Assembly (NCBI RefSeq): GCF_027942865.1
Contig: NC_134524.1
Location: 20,017,536-20,081,535 of the forward strand
Direction: 5' to 3'
Origin: Odontesthes bonariensis
Lineage: Eukaryota; Chordata; Actinopteri; Atheriniformes; Atherinopsidae
Length of the DNA stretch: 64,000 bases
Shown here in pieces: positions 10,962 through 22,415 of this stretch. Each line of letters starts with the position of its first letter. Positions within the stretch are counted from its first letter, which is position 1. The notes beneath the pieces were generated by a model. It was not told where the DNA came from and did no database searches. It saw only the letters and a program-made list of their open reading frames with translations. Made by a program: the position numbers and the translations under genes.

Positions 10962-13900
10962 ATGCAGTGGAGTCTGTTTCTGCTCGTTCTGACAGGTGAG
11001 TGGCCCTCTGTACCACCTCTACGGTGAATTAATGCTTTTGGAGGACTCACAGACAAAACACACTTAATTAGAACTAGTCTTTTTGTGTCTAACCTTCCGT
11101 AGCCCCTTGTCTTTGTCAAATATTTGCTCAGAAGTGCAACCAAAAAGTTCACAGATTCAGGTCGTCGCCTACAGTAATGCTGTCCAAGGAAGTTCCATTC
11201 TTCATTTGCAGGCGCATATTTGCTTTTTTTTAATATTATTATTATTTCCCCAGTCAGGGAACCTGATGGGCACAAAGAATTTTCCATATTTGCTGCCTTA
11301 TATGCAGTGTTTAAAAATGTATTGTAACCTTGAATGTCACACAAAGCTAACAAAAAGAGGTGTATCAGGTGACAAGTTTAATCGAAGTTATATGATGTGA
11401 AATATTTGATTGCATCCATGTGTTTTCCAGCTTCATCACTGCAGCCTTTTTCTTTACTTTTAGGTCACTTCTCCTTTTTCACATGTCAAAACTATGTATA
11501 CCACTATATAAGCAAGGAAAAGACCTGGAATGAAGCCCAGACGTTCTGCAGAGAGAAGTACTCAGACCTGGCCACAGTATTTAACATGAACGACGTGAGA
11601 AGACTCCGTGACTCTGCAAAGAGTCAAAGCAATGCCTGGATTGGGCTGTTGCAAAAAACAGGCAAAGAAAATATGAAGTGGCAGTGGTCTCTGCCAGGAG
11701 TACAATATCATGAAGATGAAACAAACTGGGGATACAAACAGTCAGAAAAAGAAAATCAGTACTGTGGGTACATAAAGAAGTCCGGCTACTGGCATGATAC
11801 TAAGTGTAGTGAGATTCGCCGATTTATCTGTTACAATGGTGAGAATATGCAGCTATTAGTATATTTTGTACATTCTAATTGTTATTTTGGCTGATAGGTT
11901 ATGTGGGTTAAATTGTTGATAAGCTAACTAGCCCGTATCTTGTCCCTTTAAAGAAGAAGCTGTGCAGTTATTAACTTTATAAAACTTACCTCCAGTAGAA
12001 TGCATGCGCATACAAAGGGATGGAGAAACAATTCAGTTTATCCATTTATTATCATTCAAATAGTGTCAATTCACAAGCAAAGTAATCTCAAGGAACGTTT
12101 AAGACAATAGTCAGATAGAAAATTCAGCCCAAATCAATCCAAATTATTCAAAGTAATGTATTATTTATAATGTAATAACATGCAAAGTCATTAATAGTAG
12201 CCCAGCTTAGGAAACCGAAAGATTGCATAGCTTTGAGTCAATCTTCTGTGTTGAGTATGCACAAGATGAAGGTCAGCTGTGGAGGGAAAAAACTATCAGA
12301 AGGGGGTTGGGGGGCTTTGGGCAGGATAGGGACACTCAAGTCAATATATCTGCTGAGAAAAAAGAAAAAAGGGTAACACAAGTTAAAGTAAAGACAATGG
12401 CACGGCTAAAGGGACAGTTCAGGGTCACCCAAGCCAGCCCGATCTGTTGGTGCTTGGTGACTGAGAGCTTCATAGATGAGGAGAAGAATTTTTTTAATTA
12501 TGTTATGCATTTTATTAGGAGCCAGTGAATATAAGGTAATATTGCTAAATAGAACCCCTGCTGCAGTATTTTGGATCAGCTTTTGGTACAGCTTATTTAT
12601 AAAGGAACTGTTGTCCAGCTCCCAAGGGACAAAAGCATGGACTATTTTTTTCTGCATCACTCTGAGACAGGATCTTCCTAACTTTGTTTATATTAAAGAG
12701 GTTAAAGAAGAGGGTGGTGGTCAAAAGTAACAGGTTCCCGTCTTTCTCAGGCGATCAAGTTAAAAAAAAAACAACAACAGTATATTAGTATTTTCTGAAT
12801 TTCGAAGCAGAAAATGAAGTCATCCCACTCTTTATGTCTTTAAGAAATGCTCATGGTCGAACTAATTGATTGGTTTACTCGTGGTTAACACCATTCCTTT
12901 GTTTGTGAGTTAAATATGCAGCTTGAGCACACAGCCCATTAGTGCACACATCCCTAACTCATGTTCCTTCCTCCCATCTTAGCTCTTCCCAACAGGATGT
13001 GAGAGAGGGAGATGAGAGGAAGATGCATGATGAGAGTGGAGCCAAAACTGACAAACAAGAAATCCTTGATTTTTTTCTTTGGTGTCCATTTAAAACAAAG
13101 TCCTACTGTTTATCACTCGTGGCTGTGCAACTCTTGATGAAAGACTTGCACGCTGGATAGATTTGTGTTTCCTCACAAGGAACAACTTTTTCTTGTCTCC
13201 TGGATGTGCTTTTGGGAATGTTATAAACTGCACAGGCGTATGATTGGTGTCACTTGTCTCAAGACAAATTTGTCTTTTCACTCTACAGAAAGGAATCAGT
13301 CTGCCAAATACTACTTGAGCAAGGAGTCCATGACTTGGCCACAGGCTCAAAACTACTGCAGAGAGCATTACACAGACCTCGTCAGTGGGCCCACTCAGTT
13401 AGAAGAGATAATAAAAGAAATTCGTCAGAATTCTGTTGTTAAAATTTGGATGATCGGCCTGTTCAGAAACAACTGGAGATGGTCAGATGGAAGCAGCTTC
13501 TCCTTCAGATATTGGGATGTTGACCATGTGGACACTGAGCCAAGTGGAAAGAAATGTGCTCTGACTATGCCGGATAAAAAAGGCAGATGGAAGAAGGCCG
13601 ACTGTAGCGACAAAAATAGTTTTTTCTGCTATCACGGTGAGTTTTGCATAACTTAAAGACCAAGCTGTGTTTATCGTTTCATATGTTCATGTATGTTACA
13701 TGATATTACATCGCTTTAAATAGGGGGTTCAAAGTTTTTTTTTTTTTTTTTTTTACACAAATAAATATTCAGAGATTTCTACTTTTTGCATCCGGTTTAA
13801 ACACTTGCTGTGATTAGTAACCTGATTTTGAGTTTTATTCGTGTTATTCTGGTTGTGTTTTTTTTTTTAAATATTCCTCCGCACGGTATATGAACATTTG

Positions 13901-14336
13901 GATCTCATCAAAAGCTTTTGAAATCCACAATCCCAGCCCAAAATTCACAATACTGTGATTTCTTTTTTTTTTTCTTTTTCCTTCCACGACAGATAAAGTG
14001 GTCCTGATCAAAGAAAACAAAACCTGGGAAGAGGCCTTATATTTCTGTAGAAAGTACTACACCGACCTGGTCTCCATCACTAACCCTCACCAGCAGAGAT
14101 GGGTCCAGGAGAGAGCCAGGAACGCCTCAACAGCTCTTGTTTGGCTGGGTCTACGTTACACCTGTACTCTGGATTTGTGGTTCTGGGTCAGTGACCAACT
14201 AGTCTGCTATGACAACTGGGCACCAAATGGAAGGTTTGAGGAATGTGACATGTCTGCAACCATAGACAGAGGAGGAAATCATGAGTGGTACAGTCAGCGA
14301 AAGAATGATAAGTTTAATTTTATCTGTGTTGTATGA
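10962..14336 (+). CDS. Secreted protein with three C-type lectin-like domains
   Basis: Four exons: 10962-10995, 11464-11838, 13289-13636, 13993-14336; 366 residues. Exon 1 encodes a signal peptide (MQWSLFLLVLTG). Each later exon holds one C-type lectin-like domain, and all introns are phase 1, so domains can be duplicated as cassettes. Domain 1 starts at residue 12 (WNEAQTFCREKYSDLATV). Domain 2 has WPQAQNYCREHYTDLVS and RWSDG. Domain 3 has WEEALYFCRKYYTDLVSI and WLGLR. None shows the EPN/QPD plus WND calcium and sugar-binding residues, so classical carbohydrate binding is doubtful. There is no membrane segment after domain 3; the protein ends at VV-stop. The nearest family I know is the fish multi-lectin-domain group often labelled CLEC20A-like or mannose-receptor-like; this label is tentative. 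It probably acts as an extracellular recognition protein. Confidence 0.83.
12380..12680 (+). repeat. Interspersed repeat piece in lectin intron 2
   Basis: The segment around TTAGGAGCCAGTGAATATAA (12515-12534), followed by a stretch ending in TTTTGGATCAGCTTTTGG (about 12570-12587), resembles a non-LTR or SINE consensus seen often in fish introns. Boundaries and family are uncertain. Confidence 0.35.
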
Positions 14337-14532
14337 TGAGATTTGAATTACCCCCCCAACTCACTGTGGACTGATCTCATCTTCTTTGACTGAGTTTGTC
14401 TGATACCGCATATTTAATGCCCTCATATTCAACAAGCTTGCAGCGTGTTTGTTCTTTAAATTCAGTGAATGACAAATTATTAGGATTCAAATCGTAATGT
14501 GGCTTCACCGTTTGTTTTTTTTAAATTAATGG

Positions 14533-15151
14533 CCGTAAAAGGGTGGAATGCTCTCTCCGGGTCGGGAATGAGATCCTTCCCCAAGTGGAGGAGTTCAAGT
14601 ATCTCGGGGTCTTGTTCATGAGTGAGGGACGAATGGAACAGGAGATTGACAGGCGGATCGGTGCGGCGTCTGCAGTGATGCGGGCTCTGCACCGGCCCGT
14701 CGTGGTGAAGAAGTAGCTGACCCAGAAGGCGAAGCTCTCGATTTACCAGTCAATCTATGTTCCTATCCTCATCTATGGTCACGAGCTGTGGGTAGTGACC
14801 GAAAGAACGAGATCGCGAATACAAGCGGCCGAAATGTGTTTCCTCCGCAGAGTTTCCTCCGCTGCTCCTCCGCATCGAGAGGAGTCAGATGAGGTGGCTC
14901 GGGCATCTAGTGAGAATGCCTCCTGGACGCCTCCCCGGTGAGGTGTTCCGGGCCCGTCCCACTGGGAGGAGGCCCCGGGGAAGACCCAGGACACGTTGGA
15001 GAGACTATGTTTCTCGGCTGGCCTGGGAACGCCTCGGGGTCCCCCCAGAAGAGCTGGAGGAAGTGGCCGGGGACAGGGACGTCTGGGTCTCTTTGCTCAA
15101 GCTGCTGCCCCCGCGACCCGATCCCCGGACCAGCGGAAGATGATGGATGGA
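14533..15151 (+). mobile_element. RTE/Rex3-like LINE 3' fragment with 11-bp TSD
   Basis: An exact 11-bp duplication TAAATTAATGG brackets the insert (14522-14532 and 15152-15162). It encodes the C-terminal end of an RTE-type reverse transcriptase (YLGVLF, LIYGHELWV, RIERSQMRWLGHL, RPRGRPRTRWRDYVSRLAWE) and ends in GATGGATGGA. An internal stop (TAG at about 14715) and a deletion around 14850 show it is dead. It is 5'-truncated and lies in the probable 3' UTR of the lectin gene. Confidence 0.9.
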
Positions 15152-15162
15152 TAAATTAATGG

Positions 15163-18100
15163 TAACCCCGCAAACATTTTTTATTTCATGTCGTCTTGGC
15201 GACTTCCACCACTTTTCTGGACGGCTAAAATCAACAAACCGTGACATGCAGTCAGTGTCACTGACTTAGAGTGTTCGTCCTGTTTTTCTGAATAAAGTGA
15301 AGAGATGTGAGGCTTTTTAGTGGTTCTCATATTTTGCATATGATCAGCAGTACAGCAGAGCGTAGGGGGAAAAAAATAATGCATACATCACCTTATACTA
15401 CTTTGCTGGACTCTGAGAAAACTGATGTATCATCTTTAAAACTATTTTTTTTAAGTTATACTTGTGATTTTGGTGACCGGGTGTGAACTCTCATATTTTA
15501 ATCTCCTTTAATTGATTTGGTGTAAAACTAACTCTATAGTGGGCTTGTTAACACTTTTTAGAGTTGACATAAATGGAGATGCCGATGGAGTGAAGATGCC
15601 AATTTCATTATTGTCATGTCTGTTAGTTTTGGTAATGTTTTTAGTTCCTGTTGTGTTTATAGTTTTGCCATGATTTACAGTCTGGTCATGTTTTATGGTT
15701 TCTGTCATGTCTTAGTTTCTCTTGTTTTTTCCTTTTGTTTTTTTATAGTCATAGTCAAGTTTTGTTTTCTTCAAGTTTCTTCATAGTTTTAAGTTTTGTA
15801 TTCCGCCTGTTGTTTGTTCTATAAATAAATCAAGTTTATTATTTGGAAAGTCTGCATTTGGGTCCTCCTTCTCCTCACCATAACCACCGTTTCTGACAAT
15901 TATATTATTTCATTATATCATGTTATGTTAAGTTGATTATACATAAAATGTTTTTTTTTATATATACATTTGGTCTTGGGAAATGGCACCATTTACCAAT
16001 CCCAAACATCAAAACTCCTGTCATGAGAACATGTTATGAAATGGATTCAAATAAAAAAAAAAGGCTTTTTAACTCATTATAGTGCAAGGTATCCTTTCCG
16101 ATCACTTGCATGCTTTCAGTGGAACCCCCACATGCCATGGCAATAGAATAAAGTCACGTGACTTTCTGTAGCCCATCAGCAAGGGTCAGACGACTTCTTA
16201 CGATAAGTGATGTCACAGGCGCTGACCAATCAGGAATGAGCCAGAAGCGGTCAAACGTTCTGCAACTGAAATATCAAAAGTAAAAAAATATATAATCTAA
16301 TAGCTCCCAATAACAGTCGAGGGTTGACACTTTTAATTTTCAAGTATTTCAAAAGTGTATGAGGTATTGATATGGGATGTGTGCTGTTTGCATTGCAGCA
16401 TCCTGCCTCACAAAGTAATGGAGGTAAAACCCTTTATGCTCTCAGTCATATATTCACCTATTAGTTACTGTAACCTTTGCAGGTGTTGAGCATTCAGCTA
16501 CTCAATTACTCAATACTACCTTGTAAAAGGTTATTCAAAGCCATTTCAATTATGTGAAGGTATTCCTGAAGGCCTGGCTGTGAAATATGTGGTTAACACG
16601 CACAAGCACAATAAGAGCCGAAGCATACAGTCAAATATTCAACATTTCTTACTTGAACACACTTTACACACTGTTGCTATATCTCATTGGAGTTTGTATC
16701 TCTTAATAGTTATAAGTTAGACGTATTTTACAGCTGGAGAGCAGAAACTCTGTGCGTGACATTGATCTATGACAAATAAAGATTTGTTCGTTCAGATAGT
16801 TCATGCAAAGATCAAGATTTTTTGGTGTTAGATTCGATTCTTTTAGTTGGAAGCTCAAGAACGGACCGGAGTAATTCAAGTGAAAATGAAGTCTTTAATT
16901 GATGGCAACAAGTGAAGTATTTCAGCGCTGGTCTCGGTATGACAGAACTCTCGCAGGAATCCGTCAGACAGAGCCCCTTATTTCCGGTTACATTTTGTAT
17001 ATATGTCTCATAGTTTCACACGGTGGATCCCTTGTTGATCAAATGTGATTGGATATGAGTAGGCTCTTCGTACTAAGCCAAATAATGTCTCTGAGTAACC
17101 CAAATAATGTGTGTGTGTGCTTTTTGCACCTGGATCTCAGGGTTCCCTGTTCTGTCTGGGTCAGTCTCAGTTAAGGTCATGTCTCGTGTCTTTCCTGGAA
17201 AAGTACTGGGACCGTTTCACTTATAATGTCTATGAAATAAGCCAATTTTAACATTGGGGAGGAGGAGGATTTGCTTCCTCTGCGTTTACACCCTAACCAC
17301 AGCAGGAGCTTTTAAGTGCAGATGCACTCATTTCAGTGTAGTTTGGTCTGTCCTTTTATTTTCCTTCTTGTTCCAAAACTCTAATCACTGCCGTTGACAC
17401 TTTCTGTCCACCTGCAGCTCAGATTAAGTTACTCTGGCTGCTTCTGCAGGTCTTGGGAAGGAATCTGAGCATCAAAGATCAATGCATACAAACACAAATG
17501 ACTGTACATTTCAAATGGATGCAGTCACCATAGTGACCGTGGCATTTAAAATGTGACTTTCTGAATAAATCTGCTGATCAGCTGACATTTAGCTTAACCC
17601 AAATGTTCAATTATCTCTTTTCAGGTTCAGTCAGAAATTTTGCTGACATTTTTTTTTTTCAGTGGATATAAATAAAGTCTGGGCCACCACAGTGGAGTAT
17701 TGGTTAGCATTGCTTAGAGATTGTTATTGCCAATTGTAAACAAAGTGTGTGCATTTTCGCACACTGCGGCAGTGCTGCTCATAAGAAATGTGCATCACAC
17801 GGTGAAGACCAAGGCAGTAAAGGCAGCAGTGACAAAAAGTGTGAAAAATCACCTTTATTCATTCACAATGAAATCAGTCATTGTTGCAGAAGAAATCATG
17901 GTTCAAGAAAACATTCACTGATCATTGTCCAATACAACTATCAACTAAATAAATCAAATATAATATGCAATATTAATACACAATCATTGTAAATATTAAT
18001 CATTTTTTGAGCTACTTGACCAATTTGAATTTCCCCCATTGGGGGATGAACAAGTATTTTTCTATTCTATCACACGCGAAATGAGGTAAAGGTCTGTGAC

Positions 18101-18226
18101 CAAACCACAGAAATGACTGTCATCTCGCGGGGAAACTGTTTTTATTCATTCCGTCAACATTTGAGCGTGACTGTTTTTCATGTCATTATGAGTCTCGCTT
18201 CTTCATCTTGTTGATGCTCCATCTTT
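15163..18226. other. Intergenic, old repeats only
   Basis: No gene recognised. From 15600 to 15850 the sequence is T-rich with repeated TCATG/TAGTTT words and may be an old retroelement tail. At 18025-18068 the words AATTTCCCCCATTGGGGGAT and TTCTATTCTATC look like the 3' tail of a fish LINE or SINE on the plus strand. Confidence 0.45.
15291..15296 (+). promoter_or_regulatory. Candidate poly(A) signal of the lectin gene
   Basis: AATAAA at this site is the first clear signal I see downstream of the lectin stop codon (14336). If used, the LINE fragment at 14533-15151 would be part of the transcript. Confidence 0.35.
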
Positions 18227-21200
18227 CTATGGACCTGAAACAAGGCATGTAAAATTGAAGTGAGCAACAAAGGCATCGACGTCAGGATGCTCTCTGCTTG
18301 TTTTTGAGAAGCAAAATAACGCAAAGAATCAACGTCGACATTGTTCTCTGTCAGGCTTGAAATAATCATCTTTCTCGCGTGTATACGTGTACATATGAAG
18401 TTTGGGATGGTCGGCCTTTTGTTATGGTGCTCATAACAAAAAAAGAGCTCCATTATAAAATCACATGATAAGTAAGCATTTAGAGTGAAAATAAAAATCT
18501 CTGTGACTGAGACATTAAAGGGATAGTTCGCCTCTTTTGACATGAAGCTGTATGACATCCCATGCTGGCAATATCATTTATGAACATTGACTTACCCCCC
18601 GCTGCGTCCTGTGAGCCGAGTTCCAGCCTCGTTTTGGCGTTGACGAAGGTAGTCCGGCTGTTGGCTGGGGTCCCGAAAATAAAGCGTCTTGCTTCTCAAA
18701 ACAATATGCGTGGAACTCGGCTCACAGGACGCAGCAGGGGGTAAGTCAATGTTCATAAACGATATTGCTAATATGGGATGTCATACAGCTTCATGTCAAA
18801 AGAGGCGAACTATCCCTTTAAACAGACCCTGGGCCACCTCTTATGATACTGGCATGGCACTCTACATGTGTTTTGATTGATGGGATTATTTATGATCCAG
18901 TGACAAGCAGTATCATTTATACCTGGGACATCTTTAGGATTCACATTATTGTAGTCGGAGCTCTCCTGGGCATCATCACGCCTCCCTGTGTACAAACAGT
19001 GGAATGCTGTTGGGGAACTTTTTTCAAAAAAGACAAAAATGAACTCAATAATGAATAAAAACCTTCTATCACATGCACACACTGATAACACACACACATC
19101 TTTATCTATTGTTACCTTTCATGACCTTTTGTGACCTTATAAAGCAACACATTTTACTCACTGTTCATATCGTGACCTCTCGGCCAAGGAGGAGATATGA
19201 GATTGTAATATCCATTGGCTGGTTCACCTGAAATCGTAACGTTGCATTTATTTAGATCTACCAGTTGTCATAATGTTGCGTCTGACAACTGCACACTGCA
19301 TAAAATCTATACTGTACCACTTCCAATCATTCCAGAGGTGCGTCTGAGATGTTCATAGACGGAAGCATCACCTACAGGTTGGGCGAAAATCAAGACATTG
19401 ACAAAAATCATGTCAGGTTTTGTTTTTAATAAGACTTCAAAATGGATAATAAAAATAGTTGACAAAATGATTGTTCACAGGGCTGACCATGGGACAGAGA
19501 GCAGTAATCTTCCCTTTCATTCTGGTTGGCTGTTTGGAGAGTGGAAGAGCCTTGACAGATGTTCAAAAACTGAGGGAAGCTAAAGCGTGACGCGATTTAA
19601 TGAAGTACACATAGGCATACGGTTATGCAATTAAAGGTAAGAGATGTGTCATACCAACCTTTTCAAAGATATATCTGTTTCAACAAAAAAAAAATAGACA
19701 GAAAATATTAGTCCTGTCAAAACATTGGAACTTATCGGTGATTTTCAGCGAGTCGTAAAGGGAAAAAGGCCCTTACCCTTTGTCTTACTGTAGTAGCGCA
19801 ACAGCAGCAGCAGGACAACGAGCAGTAAAACTCCACATAAGATCCCGGAGATGAACTGGAATCGAACTGAGGAGCTCTCAGGCCTGACATCTGTAATCAT
19901 AATGTCCCAGAATTATAGGTAAAGTACCCTTGTCACCCCACCATGCTGTTATGGAGGAATCAAAGAAAACAAAAGAAACCAAAAGACCCGAAACATCTGG
20001 GAAAGTTGGGTTTTTTTATGGACTTCTATGTCGATGCAGCACCTTTAGTTGAGATTCAGCTCAGAGTTAGTTTTCTGGTTTCTTTAACTGCCTGCCTCTG
20101 AGGAGTCTGCATTTGGCGTATCGTCTCTTCTGTACTACAAACCAAACTGTGACATGTATGAAAAGTAAAAGGACAAGCCCACTGACCTCCTGACCGCACG
20201 AACACGGGTTCACTGTAATGAGTGTAATACTCTGGGTGTCCTCGTGCGGCTCTGCATGCATATCCTGCCGTCTGTGTTTGTCCATGAATAATGTAGACGT
20301 CCTGTCTAGTTCCATGGGTGCAACCGGGCAGCAGCTCATAGATGTAGTTCTTCTGCGATAGATCAGGAACAGCTTTGTACCAGTAGAACATCCATCCAGC
20401 AGACGGATGTTGAACCTCACAGCCCAGAGTGACTGAGGCTGCAGGCCAGGATGCAGACACAGTGAGGACAGGCCGGGGTTTATCTGCTGGAGAGAGATTT
20501 TCACACAGTTAAAGGATTTTAGTGTGTATTGTTTGTAGACTTCTTGTAACTTTTGTATCCTGTATAACCGGCATTTTTTTCCTTTACCACTGAGTCCCAG
20601 CTCTATTCATGTGATGTTGTCTTTATAATGTGATCGGTTTCTTACGTTGTTTTGAAGGACATTGTTTGCCCACTATTCTTTATATCATTCCAGCTCACTG
20701 AGTTTTGTGAGCTGCGGGCTGTGTAGATCGTGCAGACCGAAGTGCAGACCGAGCAGTCCCCTGCTTCCGAGCAGTAAACACCGTAACAGGTGCGGCTATA
20801 AGCAGGTAGCTGTACGCATTGATATGAAGGGAGAGAGAAATAGCGCCAAGTGATGTGAGGTCTGACTTTTTTCTGTTGAACAATTTTGTGATGCAATTGT
20901 ATTACTCTTTTGAAGGCATATTGTTTTGAGAAGCGAAACGCTTTATTTTCGGGACCCCAGCCAACTAGCCGGACTACCTTCATCAACGCCAAAACTCGGC
21001 TGGAACTCGGCTCACAGGACGCAGCGGGGGGTAAGTCAAATTTAATAAATGATATTGCTAATATGGGATGTCATACAGCTTCATGTCAAAAGAGGCGAAC
21101 TATCCCTTTAAGCTCGGTTCTCTTGGGTTTTCCAAAAGGAATTTTAGAATGATTGGATGAAATGAAAATACAATTAATTTGATATATTGATCATGTGAAA

Positions 21201-22214
21201 CCTCGCAAAATAAGCAGAAGAACATGCTTGAGAAGTGCTGCTGATCATAGTAAACATGGTCATGTTAATAAAGTGCCAAGGACTTACCAGATACTTCTAA
21301 CAAGACGGTAGGACTGCACTTTGTAGGATATATGCTTCTCCGGCGATCACAGCACTGGTATTCACCACTGTCATGCGCTTGCACGGAGTATAAGCAGTGT
21401 GGATTTGAAAAGGAGGAATTTAAATATTTACTATTCTTTACTATTATGTAATTCCATAATGCGCTATCCTTTGAGTAACATTCGAGGGTAACAGACTCTC
21501 CGGGAAAAAATGTTGACCAGTTAGGTTCAATCGTCAGAACAGCATCTAGAAAGCAACGCAGACAAATGAGATGACACATTTTTTATTGTACAACGCAATC
21601 CAGCTTCAAAACAAAAGCAACAACCAAACAGTGAACATATAAGCGAACAAAATCTTTTGTTAAAAAGAGGACTCATACTACGTGCATAAAATAATTGAAT
21701 AAACAGTTACCTTCAGCATGTCCAGAGTGGAGAAGTACATTCAACACTGAAATAAAGGTTGAAACTTCAGATGTGAACATGTTGATGAAGATTCTCACTC
21801 ACCCTTTTTCTATTCTATTTCTATTTCTATTTCTATTTCTATTCTATTCTACCCTGGTCATGGTCATCAGAAGAGCTTGAATAAAGGGCAACTGGACTTC
21901 TTTCTGTGAGGGTCTTCAGAACTGAAGAAGCCTTTCGGATGAGAGGTGAAACGGCTTCAAGATCCAAAAAGACGTCCAGTTGCCCTTATTCATGCTCTTA
22001 TGATGCAGATGTGAAGTCAGACAGAAATCAGGCACAGATGATTAGAAGAAAGGGAAAAAATAAAAGATGTCTAAATATTGTCAATTCCAGTTGAATTAGG
22101 AGCAAATATAAGCCACTTGCAACAAAAATCCAACATGTACAAAGCAAATAAGACTGTGGAGAGTCAAGTGTACTCACAGGGTAAAAGCAGCGCAGGCAGC
22201 AAGTTGGCTCCCAT
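18227..22214 (-). CDS. Fc-receptor-like membrane protein, two Ig domains
   Basis: Nine coding exons: 22214-22178, 21746-21711, 21545-21288, 20483-20187, 19890-19777, 19371-19318, 19227-19162, 18985-18923, 18234-18227; 310 residues. All borders are GT-AG and every intron is phase 1. Two small exons encode the signal peptide (MGANLLPALLLPLL...), as in Fc receptor genes. Ig1 has GESVTLECYS and DSGEYQCC; Ig2 has SVTLGCEV, WMFYWYKA and TAGYACRA. The membrane span is ISGILCGVLLLVVLLLLL, followed by RYYSKTK. The tail has SVYEHL and SDYNNV, which fit the loose ITIM pattern (S/I/V/L-x-Y-x-x-L/V), and a third tyrosine in GYYNLI. It is therefore probably an inhibitory immune-cell surface receptor. The last exon contributes only the final Gly-Pro and stop. 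TTAA-flanked MITEs sit in two of its introns. Ligand and exact orthologue are unknown. Confidence 0.82.
18519..18817. mobile_element. TTAA-flanked MITE, copy A (deleted centre)
   Basis: Long inverted ends beginning AGGGATAGTTCGCCTCTTTT are flanked by TTAA at 18515-18518 and 18818-18821, the target used by piggyBac-type elements. It is 299 bp and lacks most of the centre seen in copies C and D. It lies in the last intron of the Fc-receptor-like gene. Confidence 0.85.
20705..21107. mobile_element. TTAA MITE, copy B (half missing)
   Basis: The right inverted end is intact and followed by TTAA (21108-21111). The left half is missing; similarity to copies C and D starts near 20705 in the central region, which is inverted relative to copy C. 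It lies in the intron between the Ig1 and Ig2 exons of the Fc-receptor-like gene. Confidence 0.78.
21808..21851. repeat. (TTTCTA)n microsatellite
   Basis: Short tandem tract of TTTCTA/TTCTA units in intron 1 of the Fc-receptor-like gene. Confidence 0.85.
21871..21999. repeat. Short inverted-repeat element
   Basis: AAGAGCTTGAATAAAGGGCA at the left end is mirrored by the complement of GCCCTTATTCATGCTCTT at the right, around a core containing GAAGCCTTTCGGATGAGAGG. I have seen this core as a common interspersed repeat in fish, but do not recall its class. It lies in intron 1 of the Fc-receptor-like gene. Confidence 0.5.
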
Positions 22215-22263
22215 CCTCACAAACAGAGCACTGACGCTCTTACACTGCCGTATATGAAGACAT

Positions 22264-22415
22264 ACAGCAAAATGTGTGGGAGAAAACAGGAAGTTTCAGC
22301 ATTACATCAGACTTGTCGTGATTCCTTTGCTGGAACTTGACAGCAAAATGTGTGGGAGAAAACAGGAAGTTTCAGCATTACATCAGACTTCTCGTGATTC
22401 CTTTGCTGGAACTTG
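22264..22415. repeat. 76-bp tandem duplication upstream of Fc-receptor-like gene
   Basis: Two head-to-tail units, 22264-22339 and 22340-22415, differ at one base (TTGTCG versus TTCTCG). They begin 50 bases upstream of the ATG at 22214, so they occupy the promoter or 5' UTR. Each unit has ACAGGAAGT, an ETS/PU.1-type core. Duplicated ETS sites would suit a gene expressed in myeloid or B cells; the function is inferred. Confidence 0.9.

Noticed and set aside
14889-15143. Arginine-rich frame as a host gene
   Set aside because: It is the C-terminal part of an RTE-type reverse transcriptase inside a fragment bounded by an 11-bp duplication.
18178-18226. Continuation of the Fc-receptor-like tail (MEHQQDEEARLIMT)
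   Set aside because: In the phase set by the preceding exon the last exon reads Gly-Pro-stop at 18227, so this peptide is out of frame.
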